Origin: Vicia villosa
Lineage: Eukaryota > Streptophyta > Magnoliopsida > Fabales > Fabaceae
NCBI RefSeq assembly: GCF_029867415.1
Contig: NC_081185.1
Coordinates: 72,451,553 to 72,515,552 of the forward strand
Reading direction: 5' to 3'
DNA length: 64,000 bases
The notes below the pieces were generated by a model. The model did not search any database, was not told the origin of the DNA, and saw nothing but the letters and a program-made list of their open reading frames with translations. Below are positions 44,311 through 56,600 of this stretch, piece after piece (positions within the stretch are counted from its first letter, which is position 1; every line of letters begins with the position of its first letter). The position numbers and the translations under genes are program-made.

Positions 44311-47300
44311 ATGAACCTTAGGAACGGTAAATTAACAAACAGTGCACAACCGATTCCCAAACGAAGGTACAACAGGAAAATGGTCGTCACGACCAATGCA
44401 GGGGGAAATCAAGATCCCCCACAAGGCTCAGGATCAGGAGCGGCAAATTCTGCGCACGTTTCGACTTCAACTCAAGGAGCGCGGGATACACCGGGACCAA
44501 ATGGATCGAGACCCACGGATAGTTCTCAGGCTATACCTGAGAATAATACAGAACCATCAGGGACTATTCCAGTTTCAGTGTCGACTACCGCACCTGCATC
44601 TACAAGCGCAAACGAGATACCACTTTTCTCGACAAATGCTGCAAATAACTTATTCAACCCAGGGTCGAACTCTGCGTTCGAATGGAGGCCAAACTACCCA
44701 TACGGAATGCCATATCCATATGGAACAGGCGTACGAGGAGCAGGACCTACATATACTACAACTAACAATGCGACGTTTTCGCCAAATGTCGGTTCAGTGG
44801 GTCGAAGTGCGCAAAATACTGGCTTCTCTGCCCAAATACCCAATTTCACCACAAGTAATCAAGCAGCATTCCGACAAGAAATGGATGCAAGCAACCATGA
44901 TATGTTAGGGGTCTTGGCCAAGGAACTAGCTTCAATTTTGAATCCGCTAGCAACAAATATTACTAGTACGAATCGAGAGAATGTGGAGATTTTCCAAAAG
45001 ATATCATCTCAAATGAATCGAATGGCAGATTTCATGGGAGTTCCACCACCTAGACGAAGAGACAAGCAACCCTTGTATCGAGAAGAAGGACCCATTATGG
45101 AACGTATTCAAGATATGGTCCCTCCGTCTAGGACAACTACTAATAATGTAGTTGCCCCACAAAGAACAGCGGCAATCGAAGGGAACCAAGTAATAGATTT
45201 GGAGGCTTTGAATCAAAGAGCTGTTCCTGTTCAACAGGAGATAGAGGAAGATCGACCCAGATTAAGGATAGTGGGTAGGAACGAACACCCAGATGAAATC
45301 GTCCAGAGAGTCAGAAGAGAAAATCTGGCTACAGAAAATAACCTAACTGCCATGATAGAAAGGGTTATGGCCAATAATGGCCTTAGTACTGGACTTCGAC
45401 GTCCAAATTATACATCCCCTATATCAGATTATATCATGCAAACAGAGTTGCCTAGAGGCACTAAAGTACCCAAGTTTACAAAGTTTTCAGGCGAAACTAG
45501 CGAGTCGACTGTGGAACATATTGTCAGATACCTGACAGAGGTAGGAGACTTAGCGGGGAACGAGGATTTAAGGATCAAATATTTCCCTAGTTCGCTAACA
45601 AAGAATGCTTTCATTTGGTTCACAACTTTGCCACCAAATTCGATAGATGCTTGGGCACACTTAGAAAGGTTGTTCCATGAACAATTCTACATGGGTCAAA
45701 CCAAGATAAGTCTGAAAGAATTGGCTAGTATTAAGAGGAAGTTTACAGAACCAATTGATGATTACTTAAATAGGTTCCGACGGTTGAAATCAAGGTGTTT
45801 CACAACAGTCCCAGAGCATGAACTAGTCGAAATGGCTGCGGGTGGTCTAGATTATTCAATTAGGAAGAAACTAGATACTCAATACCTTAGGGATATGGCC
45901 CAGTTGGCAGATAGGGTTCGACAAGTCGAACGCTTGAAGGCAAAAAAGGCTAAGGCAAATAAAAACTATAAAAAGGAAAGGGTAGCGTACGTCGAAGCGG
46001 AGGACACTGATGACGAGTCTTTTAACGACTCATACAACCCTGAAGAAGTCGAAATAGATTTGGCTGAACGGAAGGAAGCACCACCTTATGCCTGCAAACT
46101 ACTCAACCCTGCAAATGGAAAAAACCCAGTAGAAAGCGATAAGAATGATAGATTCCCTAAGAAAACTTACACATTCGACGTCACCAAGTGTGATGAAATA
46201 TTTGATTTACTAGTAAAAGATGGCCAAATGATACTGCCTCCAAATTCCAAAATTCCTCCGTTAGAACAACGGAGGAAGAGAGGTTTTTGTAAATATCATG
46301 GTTTTTTGGGCCATAAAACCTCACAATGTTTTCTTTTCAGGGATCTAATTCAAAATGCTATCAAAGATGGGAGGTTGAAATTTGCTGACAAGACCAAGAG
46401 CCACATGAGGGTCAACACAAATCCTTTGAACATTGCTGACGCTAGCCTCTGTGAGCCATTGGATATCAACATGGTAGAGGCATCTGAAGTCGAAGTTACG
46501 GAAACTAAAACGGTGTTCAATGGAGAGCAGGCTACTGAAAGCCTAAATGATGACGCAATCTTCAATACTGATGTTGAAGAATCTTCCAAGACAGAGATAA
46601 CTGAAGGTTCGAGGGGAGAGAATAGCGAGGCCACTGAAGACCTCAGGATGAAGCTCCAGAAAATCCAGATCTCTGAAGTTCCTCCAGCAGTTGTTAACAT
46701 GGTCAGCGCCAGACGTCCAGTGTCTGAATTTGGCGAATTGGAGACATGGTTGTCAAGGCAAAAGGGGGGCATCGAAATTCCTCCAAAAGGAGAAAGCCTC
46801 AAGGACTACCTCTGGAATTGCCATGAGAGGAATGGCGGAAGACAATGGATGTGTCCAAGATGTTCGATCATGCTGAATCGAAGGGTCGAAGCTAACTTCG
46901 AAAGGGCTCGACGCGAAAGATGGGAACACCCTGGGAGAGAACCAAACCCCCTGCTACAAGTGTACCCAAAGATGGAGGAAAGCTTAGTGGGATTTTTGGT
47001 CAGATGTCACAGGGAAAACACTGAAGTTGCACTCTGTCCCAGATGTGGGGCAGTCTATGATGAAATGCTGGCACGATCATTCGAACGTGTGTACTGCTAC
47101 ATGGGTCGAGAAACTCAGGGATTGCGTCCTAACCTATACGATTTCGACATATGGACCCCAACGAAAAGACCTGATAGCCCACATCCTAGAGCTCGAAGGG
47201 TAACATTCAAAGTTCCTGCGGATGTACCAAGGGACAGATGGGTGCAAGCTGGTGCAAGAACCAACAAATGGCGAAGTTGGGACCAAGGAGGAAGGACTGC

Positions 47301-48456
47301 AATGGCATATAGGAAGCAATTCCAAAAACCAAATCGAGAGATGTATCGATTGGAGAATTACAAAGGAAAAAATCCTATGTCCCGATCCCAGTGGAGAAGG
47401 CACCAGAGAATGAAAAAAGCTCAAAGGGAATATAGGCCAAGAGAAGTTGGAGAGTCTAGTAGCAACCAAGTCCCACATCAGGGGGCAAAGTCAAGCAAAC
47501 CTCCGGTGGAACGCAGACTATTCGAAGCTGAAAAGATCTTGGATGAAGAAGAAAAGATGCGTTCCAGTTCTTGGAAAGAAGAAGATAGAATGACAAATGA
47601 TTTCGATTCTGATGGGGTGTCATCTATAAACCTCAACTGCAACGTTGTATCTGTGCTCCCTCATGAGTTTAATCAGGAAACTGAAGTTGAAGACTGCGAA
47701 GAGGCTGATATCGAAGAAATGGCGAAACACAGGCCTGTGTGTTACTATGTGCTGAATAATGGTGCAATTGAAGAGCAGAACGCTTTCTTCGAGAGGCCCG
47801 ATGAAGGTATGCGAAATCACTTGAAACCACTCTATATAAGGGCTAAAATTGAAAATGTTGGCATTAATAAAGTCCTAGTCGATGGGGGGGCAGCAGTGAA
47901 CCTAATGCCCCAATACATGTTGAAGAGAATTGGTATGTTCGATACTGATATAAGGCCACACAACATGGTTTTATCTAACTACGAAGGCAAGATAGGACAA
48001 ACACTAGGAGTTGTTCAGGTGAATTTAACCGTGGGATCAGTCACGAGGCCAACTATGTTTATGGTTATACCAGCAAGAGCAAACTATAACCTTTTGCTTG
48101 GGAGAGAGTGGATCCATGGAGTTGCAGCTGTGCCTTCAACAATGCATCAAAGGGTAACCATTTGGAGAGATGATGGTATAGTAGAGAATATCGAAGGGGA
48201 TCAGAGTTACTATATGGCTGAAGTTAACCAAGTTAATAAAACTAACTTCGATAGAAACTTGGCAAACATAGGTCCTTGTCATGCTGCGGAGGAGATGTAT
48301 ACCCCAAATAAGAATGCGCTGTACTATTTAACTCTACACCCAAATGGATTCCAGTGGGACAGAGAGATCATGGATGGCCCAACAGATACAGCACCATTGG
48401 AGAATTATCCACCAATACGGCCAACAGGCTGGGACGATGACATTAATAATGTCTGA
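44311..48456 (+). CDS. Tat gag-protease polyprotein, 1,381 residues, intact
   Basis: First ATG after the PBS (MNLRNGKL). A low-complexity Ser/Thr/Pro/Gly-rich N-terminus reaches about residue 180. The capsid-like gag domain lies at about 375-540 ([19 protein letters not shown], then [20 protein letters not shown] and [14 protein letters not shown]). A zinc-binding [14 protein letters not shown] (CHHC order) is at about 658-671. Two similar CH...CPRC modules lie at about 836-850 and 898-912. The aspartic protease is at about 1170-1300 with [13 protein letters not shown] (DGG instead of the usual DSG or DTG, as in other Tat elements) and LLLGREW. It ends with TGA at 48454-48456 inside the overlap with pol. 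Confidence 0.92.
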   Translation: MNLRNGKLTNSAQPIPKRRYNRKMVVTTNAGGNQDPPQGSGSGAANSAHVSTSTQGARDTPGPNGSRPTDSSQAIPENNTEPSGTIPVSVSTTAPASTSANEIPLFSTNAANNLFNPGSNSAFEWRPNYPYGMPYPYGTGVRGAGPTYTTTNNATFSPNVGSVGRSAQNTGFSAQIPNFTTSNQAAFRQEMDASNHDMLGVLAKELASILNPLATNITSTNRENVEIFQKISSQMNRMADFMGVPPPRRRDKQPLYREEGPIMERIQDMVPPSRTTTNNVVAPQRTAAIEGNQVIDLEALNQRAVPVQQEIEEDRPRLRIVGRNEHPDEIVQRVRRENLATENNLTAMIERVMANNGLSTGLRRPNYTSPISDYIMQTELPRGTKVPKFTKFSGETSESTVEHIVRYLTEVGDLAGNEDLRIKYFPSSLTKNAFIWFTTLPPNSIDAWAHLERLFHEQFYMGQTKISLKELASIKRKFTEPIDDYLNRFRRLKSRCFTTVPEHELVEMAAGGLDYSIRKKLDTQYLRDMAQLADRVRQVERLKAKKAKANKNYKKERVAYVEAEDTDDESFNDSYNPEEVEIDLAERKEAPPYACKLLNPANGKNPVESDKNDRFPKKTYTFDVTKCDEIFDLLVKDGQMILPPNSKIPPLEQRRKRGFCKYHGFLGHKTSQCFLFRDLIQNAIKDGRLKFADKTKSHMRVNTNPLNIADASLCEPLDINMVEASEVEVTETKTVFNGEQATESLNDDAIFNTDVEESSKTEITEGSRGENSEATEDLRMKLQKIQISEVPPAVVNMVSARRPVSEFGELETWLSRQKGGIEIPPKGESLKDYLWNCHERNGGRQWMCPRCSIMLNRRVEANFERARRERWEHPGREPNPLLQVYPKMEESLVGFLVRCHRENTEVALCPRCGAVYDEMLARSFERVYCYMGRETQGLRPNLYDFDIWTPTKRPDSPHPRARRVTFKVPADVPRDRWVQAGARTNKWRSWDQGGRTAMAYRKQFQKPNREMYRLENYKGKNPMSRSQWRRHQRMKKAQREYRPREVGESSSNQVPHQGAKSSKPPVERRLFEAEKILDEEEKMRSSSWKEEDRMTNDFDSDGVSSINLNCNVVSVLPHEFNQETEVEDCEEADIEEMAKHRPVCYYVLNNGAIEEQNAFFERPDEGMRNHLKPLYIRAKIENVGINKVLVDGGAAVNLMPQYMLKRIGMFDTDIRPHNMVLSNYEGKIGQTLGVVQVNLTVGSVTRPTMFMVIPARANYNLLLGREWIHGVAAVPSTMHQRVTIWRDDGIVENIEGDQSYYMAEVNQVNKTNFDRNLANIGPCHAAEEMYTPNKNALYYLTLHPNGFQWDREIMDGPTDTAPLENYPPIRPTGWDDDINNV

Positions 48457-51400
48457 GTCCTCCTTCTTCGAAAAGATTTCGGCTTACGTAGCCGAGAACA
48501 AAAGAAAGGCGGCTCTCGAAGCCGTATTATCAAATGTAATGATTAACACAGTTCTAACCAAAAAAGAAGTGACAGATCCAGAGATACATACGAGTTCTAA
48601 ATCCTTTGGAGATCCGGTTCAAGTCGAAGAGATCATAGGAGAGGAATCGAGTCTGAGGTTAGACGCAATTTACGATGAAGAGCCTCTGGGATTCGAAAAG
48701 GACCCAATGGCATCAAACATAAAGATGTTAGCCCAAGATCCACTCGAAGAAGTAAATCTTGGAGACGAAGGTCAAAAGAGGATAACGTACGTCAGCGCGA
48801 AACTAAAACCAGCACTAAAAGCAACGGTCATCAAAATGTTAAAAGAAAACAAAGATTATTTTGCTTGGGATTACGATGAGATGCCTGGGCTAGGAAGAGA
48901 TTTGGTCGAACTAAAATTACCAATAAAAGAAGGGAAGAAACCTATAAAGCAGACTCCCAGGAGGTTCGCGTCGGATATTCATTCAAAGATTAAAGCAGAA
49001 GTCGAAAGGCTTCTACGTTGCAAGTTCATCCAAACTACAAGGTATGTTGAATGGATTGCTAATATAGTACCTGTAATTAAAAAGAATGGTTCATTAAGAG
49101 TATGCATAGATTTTCGTGATCTCAATGCAGCCACTCCTAAGGATGAATATCCCATGCCTGTGGCAGAAATGCTAGTAGACTCAGCCGCAGGCTTCGAGTA
49201 TTTGAGCATGTTGGATGGATATTCTGGATACAATCAGATCTTTATTGCAGAAGATGATGTATCCGAAACGGCATTTCGTTGCCTAGGGGCAATAGGTACT
49301 TACGAATGGGTCGTAATGCCTTTTGGTTTAAAAAATGCCGGGGCAACCTATCAAAGAGCAATGAATTCTATATTCCATGACTTTATAGAAACATTCATGC
49401 AAGTATATATAGATGACATTGTAGTAAAGTCTACCTCAGATATCAGTCATCTCGATCATCTCGGCCAATCATTCGAAAGAATGAGGAAACATGGCCTGAA
49501 GATGAATCCCCTCAAATGTGCTTTCTTTGTGCAGGCGGGTGATTTCTTGGGTTTCGTAGTCCACGAGAAAGGGATAGAAATCAACCAAAATAAGACGAAA
49601 GCTATAATGGAAACCAAGTCTCCATCCACGAAGAAAGAACTGCAATCTTTCTTGGGAAAGATAAACTTCTTAAGAAGATTTATCTCTAATTTGAGTGGAC
49701 GCACGCAAGCTTTCTCACCTCTACTACGGCTTAAGCAAGGAAAATTTGAATGGCGTGCTGAACATCAAGAAGCTTTTGATAAAATCAAGCAATACTTGAT
49801 TCATCCACCAATTCTATCTCCCCCAAATGGGAAGAAACACATGCGCCTATACATCTCAGCTTCAGATAAAACAATAGGCAGCATGCTGGCACAAGAAGAT
49901 GAAAATGGCATCGAAAGAGCCATTTATTACTTAAGTAGAGTACTCAATGATGCAGAGACTAGATATACCGCGATAGAAAAACTCTGCCTTTGCTTGTATT
50001 TCTCTTGTATCAAACTTAAGTATTATATAAAGCCAGTTGATGTTTATGTTTCGTCTTATTGTGACGTTATTAAACATATGTTATCTAAGCCAATATTGCA
50101 TAGTCGAATTGGTAAATGGGCTTTAGCCCTTACTGAATATTCACTGATATTTCAGCCTCTCAAGGCGATGAAAGGTCAAATTGTGTCAGATTTCATTGTC
50201 GACCATGCAGTAGTTGAGAGTCATCAACAGTATGTGGATCTAAAGCCTTGGAAGTTATATTTCGATGGTTCAACTCATAGAGAGGGAACCGGAGTTGGAA
50301 TACTAATAATTTCTCCTGATGGAATTCCAACAAAGCTTAAGTATAAAATCGAAGGCCCTTTATGCTCCAATAACGAAGTTGAATACGAAGCATTAATCGC
50401 TGGACTTGAAGCTTTGTTAGAATTGGGGGCAACCAGAGTCGAAATTAAAGGAGACTCTGAATTGGTCATTAAACAACTGACAAAGGAATACAAGTGCATC
50501 AAAGAAAATTTGATCATGTACTTTGTCATAGCAAATAGGTTGCTCAAGAAATTCGAATATGTGGAATTAAAACACGTCTCAAGGACCAACAACCAAGAAG
50601 CGAATGACTTGGCACAGCTAGCTTCAGGATACAAGGTATCAAAAGAGAAGTTAGAAGAATTGATTGAAGTAAGAGGGAGAGCAATGTCTACTAAACTTTC
50701 CCCAAGTGACCTGGAGAATTCACAATTAGGTTACGCCAACAAAGAAGAGTTCGAAATACTAAACATAGACTCATTGACAGATACAGATTGGAGGAGTCCA
50801 ATAATAAACTATCTAAAACATCCTTCGACAGATACAGACAGGAAGGTAAAGTATAGAGCCCTGTCATATTTCCTGATGGGAAATGAATTGTTTAAGAAAA
50901 CTCCTGAAGGTGTATTGTTGAAATGCTTGGGTGAAGCAGAAGCATGTTTAGCTCTTTCGAATGTACACAGTGGAGCATGTGGCGCACATCAAGCAGGACA
51001 CAAAATGAAATGGATTCTGTTTCGTTATGGAATGTATTGGCCTTCCATGTTAAAAGACTGCATAGAGTTTGCGAAAGGGTGTCAAGAATGTCAAGAACAT
51101 GCAGGTATCCAACACGCCCCAGCAAACGAATTAAGTACAATAGTGAAACCCTGGCCTTTTAGGGGATGGGCACTAGATTTGATTGGAGAAATTCACCCCA
51201 AGTCTTCTAAAGGTCAAAGATACATATTAGTAGGAATAGACTACTTCACAAAATGGGTCGAAGCAATACCACTGGCGAATGTGGATCAAGAGGCCGTGAT
51301 TGAGTTTATTCAGAAACATATTATATACAGATTTGGAATCCCAGAAAGTATAACTACTGATCAAGGATCGGTCTTTACTGGGCGGAAAATGCAAGACTTC

Positions 51401-51973
51401 GCCAAAGAAATAGGTTTCAAATTATTTACTTCTACACCTTACTATGCTCAAGCAAATGGACAAGTTGAAGCAGCAAACAAGATAATAATTGGCCTTATCA
51501 AAAAACATGTGGGGAAGAAACCCAAGAATTGGCATAAAACTTTAGACCAAGCACCTTGGGCTTGTCGAACGTCTCCAAAGGAAGCTACAAATACAACGCC
51601 TTTCCAACTGACGTTTGGTCATGACGCAGTGCTCCCAATCGAGATATATCTGCAGTCAGTAAGGATACAAAGACAGGCAGATATTCCTCCCAACGTATAC
51701 TGGGAGTTAATGATGAATGAGTTAGTAGATCTGGACGAAGACAGACTTCGAGCGTTGGAGATGATAAAAAGACAAAAGGAAAGAGTATCCAGAGCATACA
51801 ACAAAAAGGTGAAAGGTAAAACATTTATTAATAATGACCTAGTTTGGAAAGTTATTTTACCTATAGATCGAAAGAATCAGGCACTTGGTAAATGGTCCCC
51901 ACACTGGGAAGGACCCTTTCGAATCTTAAAGGTATTTTCGAATAATGCTTACGAAATTGAAGAATTAGCATAA
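48344..51973 (+). CDS. Tat pol: RT, two RNases H, integrase
   Basis: 1,209 codons from the first ATG, one base ahead of the gag frame, overlapping it by 113 bp. RT motifs [21 protein letters not shown] (about 255-275), [14 protein letters not shown] and YIDDIVVKS (about 353). Ty3 RNase H about 495-575. A second, archaeal/plant-type RNase H at about 633-765 has [25 protein letters not shown] and NNQEAND. Integrase HHCC ([13 protein letters not shown]...CQECQEH) at about 872-915, catalytic D, D, E in ALDLIG, TTDQGS and GQVEAANK (about 943, 1005, 1041). TAA at 51971-51973 ends the frame; 28 more codons to 52057 (DRRILRVNKKYLKRYKP) continue the family C-terminus, so this stop is probably a mutation. 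Confidence 0.93.
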   Translation: MDSSGTERSWMAQQIQHHWRIIHQYGQQAGTMTLIMSESSFFEKISAYVAENKRKAALEAVLSNVMINTVLTKKEVTDPEIHTSSKSFGDPVQVEEIIGEESSLRLDAIYDEEPLGFEKDPMASNIKMLAQDPLEEVNLGDEGQKRITYVSAKLKPALKATVIKMLKENKDYFAWDYDEMPGLGRDLVELKLPIKEGKKPIKQTPRRFASDIHSKIKAEVERLLRCKFIQTTRYVEWIANIVPVIKKNGSLRVCIDFRDLNAATPKDEYPMPVAEMLVDSAAGFEYLSMLDGYSGYNQIFIAEDDVSETAFRCLGAIGTYEWVVMPFGLKNAGATYQRAMNSIFHDFIETFMQVYIDDIVVKSTSDISHLDHLGQSFERMRKHGLKMNPLKCAFFVQAGDFLGFVVHEKGIEINQNKTKAIMETKSPSTKKELQSFLGKINFLRRFISNLSGRTQAFSPLLRLKQGKFEWRAEHQEAFDKIKQYLIHPPILSPPNGKKHMRLYISASDKTIGSMLAQEDENGIERAIYYLSRVLNDAETRYTAIEKLCLCLYFSCIKLKYYIKPVDVYVSSYCDVIKHMLSKPILHSRIGKWALALTEYSLIFQPLKAMKGQIVSDFIVDHAVVESHQQYVDLKPWKLYFDGSTHREGTGVGILIISPDGIPTKLKYKIEGPLCSNNEVEYEALIAGLEALLELGATRVEIKGDSELVIKQLTKEYKCIKENLIMYFVIANRLLKKFEYVELKHVSRTNNQEANDLAQLASGYKVSKEKLEELIEVRGRAMSTKLSPSDLENSQLGYANKEEFEILNIDSLTDTDWRSPIINYLKHPSTDTDRKVKYRALSYFLMGNELFKKTPEGVLLKCLGEAEACLALSNVHSGACGAHQAGHKMKWILFRYGMYWPSMLKDCIEFAKGCQECQEHAGIQHAPANELSTIVKPWPFRGWALDLIGEIHPKSSKGQRYILVGIDYFTKWVEAIPLANVDQEAVIEFIQKHIIYRFGIPESITTDQGSVFTGRKMQDFAKEIGFKLFTSTPYYAQANGQVEAANKIIIGLIKKHVGKKPKNWHKTLDQAPWACRTSPKEATNTTPFQLTFGHDAVLPIEIYLQSVRIQRQADIPPNVYWELMMNELVDLDEDRLRALEMIKRQKERVSRAYNKKVKGKTFINNDLVWKVILPIDRKNQALGKWSPHWEGPFRILKVFSNNAYEIEELA

Positions 51974-52057
51974 GATCGTAGGATCTTAAGAGTAAACAAG
52001 AAATATCTGAAGAGATATAAACCAAGCATGTACGAAGTAAAGATTGCAAAAACGTAG

Positions 52058-52276
52058 ATATTCAAGGTACTACGAAAGCCAAAATGGTCAAACCATTACC
52101 AAAATGGCTTTATAATCAAAATATATGATAGTTAAAGTAAAGAGACAGAGAAACACCAAAATATTTGTCATTTAAAAGGCAAAAGTGCATGCATTACAAA
52201 AGAGATCTAAGAACGTGACCCAAGAACATTTGAGATTACAAAAAAAGAAAACATGAAAACCTAGGGCAAACACTTG
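52058..52276. other. Gap between pol and the antisense genes
   Basis: 219 bp, AT-rich, where sense pol and antisense transcripts converge. No clear poly(A) signal that I would defend. Confidence 0.5.
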
Positions 52277-53071
52277 CTAATTGATCCTTTGATCTAAACC
52301 TTCCAAAGCCAGCAGGGGCAAGCTCTCCGCTTCGAACATATCCATGGACCCAGAGCTGCGCATCCTTCTCACTATACCCTTTTTGAGGAATATGTAAGAT
52401 AGGAGTCTCCCGTATGGAAGACACGTCACAACCCCTTGACGAGCAACAACCATAGAGACTGCCTCAACAAGCCCTTTGAAGATCATCAAAGGAAAGTTGA
52501 TTTTCTTCCCACGAAAGCCACAGAGTATAAACTCTAAATCTTCCACCATGATGCTATTTTGATCATGGTTTCGTGGACGAAAATTACCCACAAGGAGTTG
52601 GTGCCAAATCCTGATGACCTTGGCGCTAAAAGGGTCATTGTCCATGAGAGTCCTTAACAGAAGGTGAGTGGTCATGTTGAAGCTGTTATCATCAAAGGTC
52701 TCCCCAGAGTTGTTGCATCTCATAAGGTTAGAGATAGTGGTGGGAGTGATCCTAATGTGTGCACCTCGAACCTCAGAGATTATGGTGGTTCTACCTTCTG
52801 GATCTATGCGTAAAGACGCAAACATCCAGAAATCAGCCAGCATGTTGGGATAAACTGGTCCCTCCAAGATTTCATAATAGAAATCAAGCTCTTGGTTGAC
52901 AAAGAAAGCACTAATGCTTATGGAGTTGTTTTCAAAGTCTTCTTCAGAAACCTTGAACTCTTTTTTGATGCAAGCTCTGATATTGTTATAAGTGAGGGGT
53001 ACTGCCATTTTGTAGAAAAAATTTGGAAATGTTTTCTGGTTTTGTGTTGAAGAAAATGCAAAAGGATGCAA
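52277..53071 (-). CDS. Antisense single-exon gene in the Tat element, unknown product
   Basis: 264 codons from ATG 53071, or 243 from an internal Met at 53008 (MAVPLTYNNI) that may be the true start. No stop or frameshift. The middle reads YPNMLADFWMFASL...EVRGAHIRITPTTISNLMRCNNSGETFDD. It weakly recalls the retroelement-associated plant transposon protein domain in which a core helix is followed by a VRG...ITPxxI strand-turn. I do not assign a function. A TATA box lies 60 bp upstream. Convergent with pol and tail-to-tail to it across 52058-52276. Alternative: a detached exon of the larger antisense gene, but the separate TATA box argues against that. Confidence 0.7.
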   Translation of the reverse strand: MHPFAFSSTQNQKTFPNFFYKMAVPLTYNNIRACIKKEFKVSEEDFENNSISISAFFVNQELDFYYEILEGPVYPNMLADFWMFASLRIDPEGRTTIISEVRGAHIRITPTTISNLMRCNNSGETFDDNSFNMTTHLLLRTLMDNDPFSAKVIRIWHQLLVGNFRPRNHDQNSIMVEDLEFILCGFRGKKINFPLMIFKGLVEAVSMVVARQGVVTCLPYGRLLSYIFLKKGIVRRMRSSGSMDMFEAESLPLLALEGLDQRIN

Positions 53072-53130
53072 CGAAGGTTCAAGATAAGGTTCTGTGGAAT
53101 AAAGGTGAAGAAAAGAAGTGTGATGTTAAC

Positions 53131-53140
53131 CTCTTATATA
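53131..53140 (-). promoter_or_regulatory. TATA box for the 52277-53071 antisense gene
   Basis: Complement TATATAAGAG, a near-perfect plant TATA box, 60 bp upstream of ATG 53071. It would place a start site near 53105. Confidence 0.65.
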
Positions 53141-53609
53141 GACCTGGGGACAGGAGGGGAACGGTTTAATTTTTAATGTGTGATTAGACTGCGTTTGGTA
53201 TTCCAAAGAGGATTTATGGCTTCCGCCGTTTCCCGCCCTTGGAAGTTGAGATGCAATCATGAAAAAATGATGCACGCACGTCTTAAAGAGATGTTTTGGA
53301 GAAAGTGATGTCATCACTTAATAATGATTACGGCTAAGGGAGTGGAAACGTCAAGTCTAAGTTAAAAGGTGCGAAGGATGGTCAGATCACGTGTTTTACA
53401 TTAATTAAAATTACTGTGGCAAATCAGGAAATAGATTTTGGCGAAATCTGGAAGATTTGCTAAAATTACTGTTTGCGAGGATTGCAAAAATATGAACAAA
53501 GTGGGAGATAAAAGCTAAGATAAAAGTTGAGCATACATATATATTCTACGAAGAGTTTGATTACAAAGCAAAAGTACAGCATGATAATGAAGTACAAGGT
53601 GTGAGATAA

Positions 53610-56600
53610 CTAATTAAAATCTTTAGGGAGACTATCTTTTATCTTCGAATATTGAATCTCCCAGGAAGACATGCGAAGTTCAATCAGGGCCCTTTGTTTC
53701 TTCAGTTCGTCAATTTCAGGAACTAGTTTTCGTGCAGCCTCGAAATGTTGGATTCCTAAACGTGCAACTTCAGTCAATTCCTGTTCACTGGTTTGTTGAA
53801 GAGTTGCCTTACGAGATTCAGCCTCCTTTATCTTCTCTTCGAGCAGTTTTATCTCTTGCTTCCAGGAGTTGATGCTCTTCTCACATTCGTCATATGCTTC
53901 CTGGTTCTTCGAATATTTAAGCTTAAGGGCTTCACCCTGTTTAGTTGCATCAATAGCAGATTTCCATGAAGAATTATGAGAGGCCATTTTCGCAGTCAGT
54001 TGTTCGTCGACATTGTATTTTCGAAGAATATTGGCCTGGAGTTGTTCGATCAGGGAACCCAGCAAAACAATCACCTCTGAGACTTCTTTCGAAACTAGGA
54101 GTATATCCACCTTTTTCAGAAGTTGATTCAAGCTGTGACTTTTGATAGGATCCTTGCTAAGAGTTTCGACGAGGTTGGTTTCGAAGAACTTTTCCTTTAT
54201 CTGATGAAGAAGGACAGAAGTATCCTCTTTATTACCAGATGCTGGCTGTACAGCTAGAGAAGTTTCGAGCTCAGAAGGTGAAGTATTATCAATATCCATC
54301 ATAGCCTTGAGGAAGCTGAGAGGATCGGTTTGTTTAAGCTGCTCCAATTCTGAAGGAGTAGGCTTTGTTGGGACAGGAGTCGAAGTAGTTTCAGGAGAAA
54401 CTATGGTCCCAAAAGTTGTGGTTTCGTGAGAAACTACTGTGGTTAATTTGGAGGTTTCTTCCATGACATCTTGTTCAGATAAAGTGTCCTCACTACCAGT
54501 TGGATGAACAGCTGCATTGTTGCTACCTGAACATTGTTGGTCTGCTTTTTCGCTCTTGTGGGTAGGTGGAGAATCATTAGTTGAATGGCTCCCTTCGACT
54601 GCTGTACTAGGAATGATAGTCGCAAGAGGTTGAGCGTCCTCGACCACTGGTGAAAGCACATGAGATTTACCTGCATGGAATAATTAGAACATGTCATGGT
54701 AAGGAAAGTTGCAAGAAATTTCTTCGCTGTAAAAAGAATATGCATTTACCTTGGAGTTTATCAAGATCAATATTAAGAGTGAAGGGTTTGAGGTCGGAAG
54801 TGGCTGTGCCAACATCATCCTACAATCATAAGGTAAAACGTTAACTTAATTATTTTAAGTTAAAAATTTATAAAGATGAGCAGGTTGGGAAATCCAAATA
54901 CCTTAGTTAGGATGTTATCTGGGCTCGAATTGTGGCTCTCAACAACAAAAGCGGTACTACCACCTTTCAAAGGTGATTCTTCAGAAGATACCTTGTCACC
55001 CGGTGAAGTAACTTTCGAAGACCCAGATCCCTTTTCTTTTCTTGAAGGAGTAGCGGCCTTCTGCTTTTTCTTTTGGGCTTGTCTGGTTCGAGGTGGAGAT
55101 TTGTCTTCCTCATCTGAGACAACTACTGGAGAGGTTTTTCGCTTCGAATGTGGTGGAGGCTTCGAACTCTGAAAATATAAATTGGGTAAGGTAAGGATGA
55201 TTCATACAAATGAAAGATAAAGTATGTACATACCGTGGTTTTCTTGTCAGCGGTGAAAGAGTCACTCTCACTGGGCTTGTTGCTCTGCGAAACTTCAGAA
55301 GCTTTCTGCGCAGGGAGCTGTTTAATCTTTCTCCTTCGAGCGACAGCTGTAGTTGGAACTGGAATTAGTATTTCAGCAGAAAAGGAACGTTAGTCAAAGA
55401 ATTTTGTCTGAATCCAAACCTTCAGGTATTGGAGTCAAGACACGAACATGTTCAAGATTTATATGGAGATGTCCTTTGAAAGTATCCAGGGTATGCTTAG
55501 TCGGGACCACTCGTTCAGCGCGTTTTTTAGTACTTTCCTGAAGAATTTTAAAAGCATTCCCACACACGAACCGGTCTGGGAAAGGAGGGCTTAAAGCCAC
55601 ACCAAAATCAGCGCTTGGCAGTGGAGGGAATTTTGGAGGATTAAGTTTGAAAGCCACTTCATAACGCAGTTCTGGTCGAACAGACGAGGGTAGTTTCAAC
55701 TTATCCAGTTTAGCATAAAACTTTTCGCGCAAAGTGACTGCAGCTTCACGAACGGTCCGACTAAGGTCATCAGGCCTGTAAATGGTTTCAAAGAACTTTT
55801 GGAAGGCTTGTATTTCTTTAATATGAGTCGAAGTACCTTTTTGAAATTTTTCCTGCACATCAGCAAAAGCTTCAGTTAGTTCGCGAGTAAGGCTCTCGGC
55901 GTCAAAGATTTGCGTGGTGTAATAGTCCGTCCACCATTGTTGAAAATCTGGAGTAGAGTAAAATACGGGATTGAAAGGGATAGGCGAAAGATTGGTCACA
56001 TCAGCATATCTAGCAATTTTTTACTCACACTCTTCTTCAGTCAGATATAAAGTGTGCAAACACATGTGGTTCCTTTTCTCGTATAGACACTTGGGTTTTA
56101 TTTGAACCAGTCCAAATTGTCTCGAAACCAGATTTGGTTGGTAGCAGAGGAGAACATATTGGCTTTTGGAGGGGCGAAGACGGTGATAGAATAATCTTGG
56201 GGCAAGGAAAGCTTCCCAAATAGTCATGGATTCAGTCTCTTGATCTTGAGATGTTGGTGGGAACTTTCGAGTGAACCATTCGGGACCCACTGTCCTGTTT
56301 ACGAACGGAGCCATCGAAGGGCTGAATTGATGACACCGAGCAAACATCATGATATATGCTAGAAAATGCTCGCGAAGTTTACCAGTCTCTTCTTTTGGAG
56401 TTAGCGAAGCCAACCTGGTTCCTTCTACAGTTCGATTTTTAATATCCGGATTTTCTTCGTTCACAACACCTCGAAATGGGAGCTGAGTCTCGAAAGTAGC
56501 ATTGAGCCATAGTTGTAACAGCCAGAAAGGGCCAGTGAAAAGCAAAGAACCTGTTTTATAATTCTTTACAAGGTCTGTTGCTTCACCTAGGTTCTCGTAG

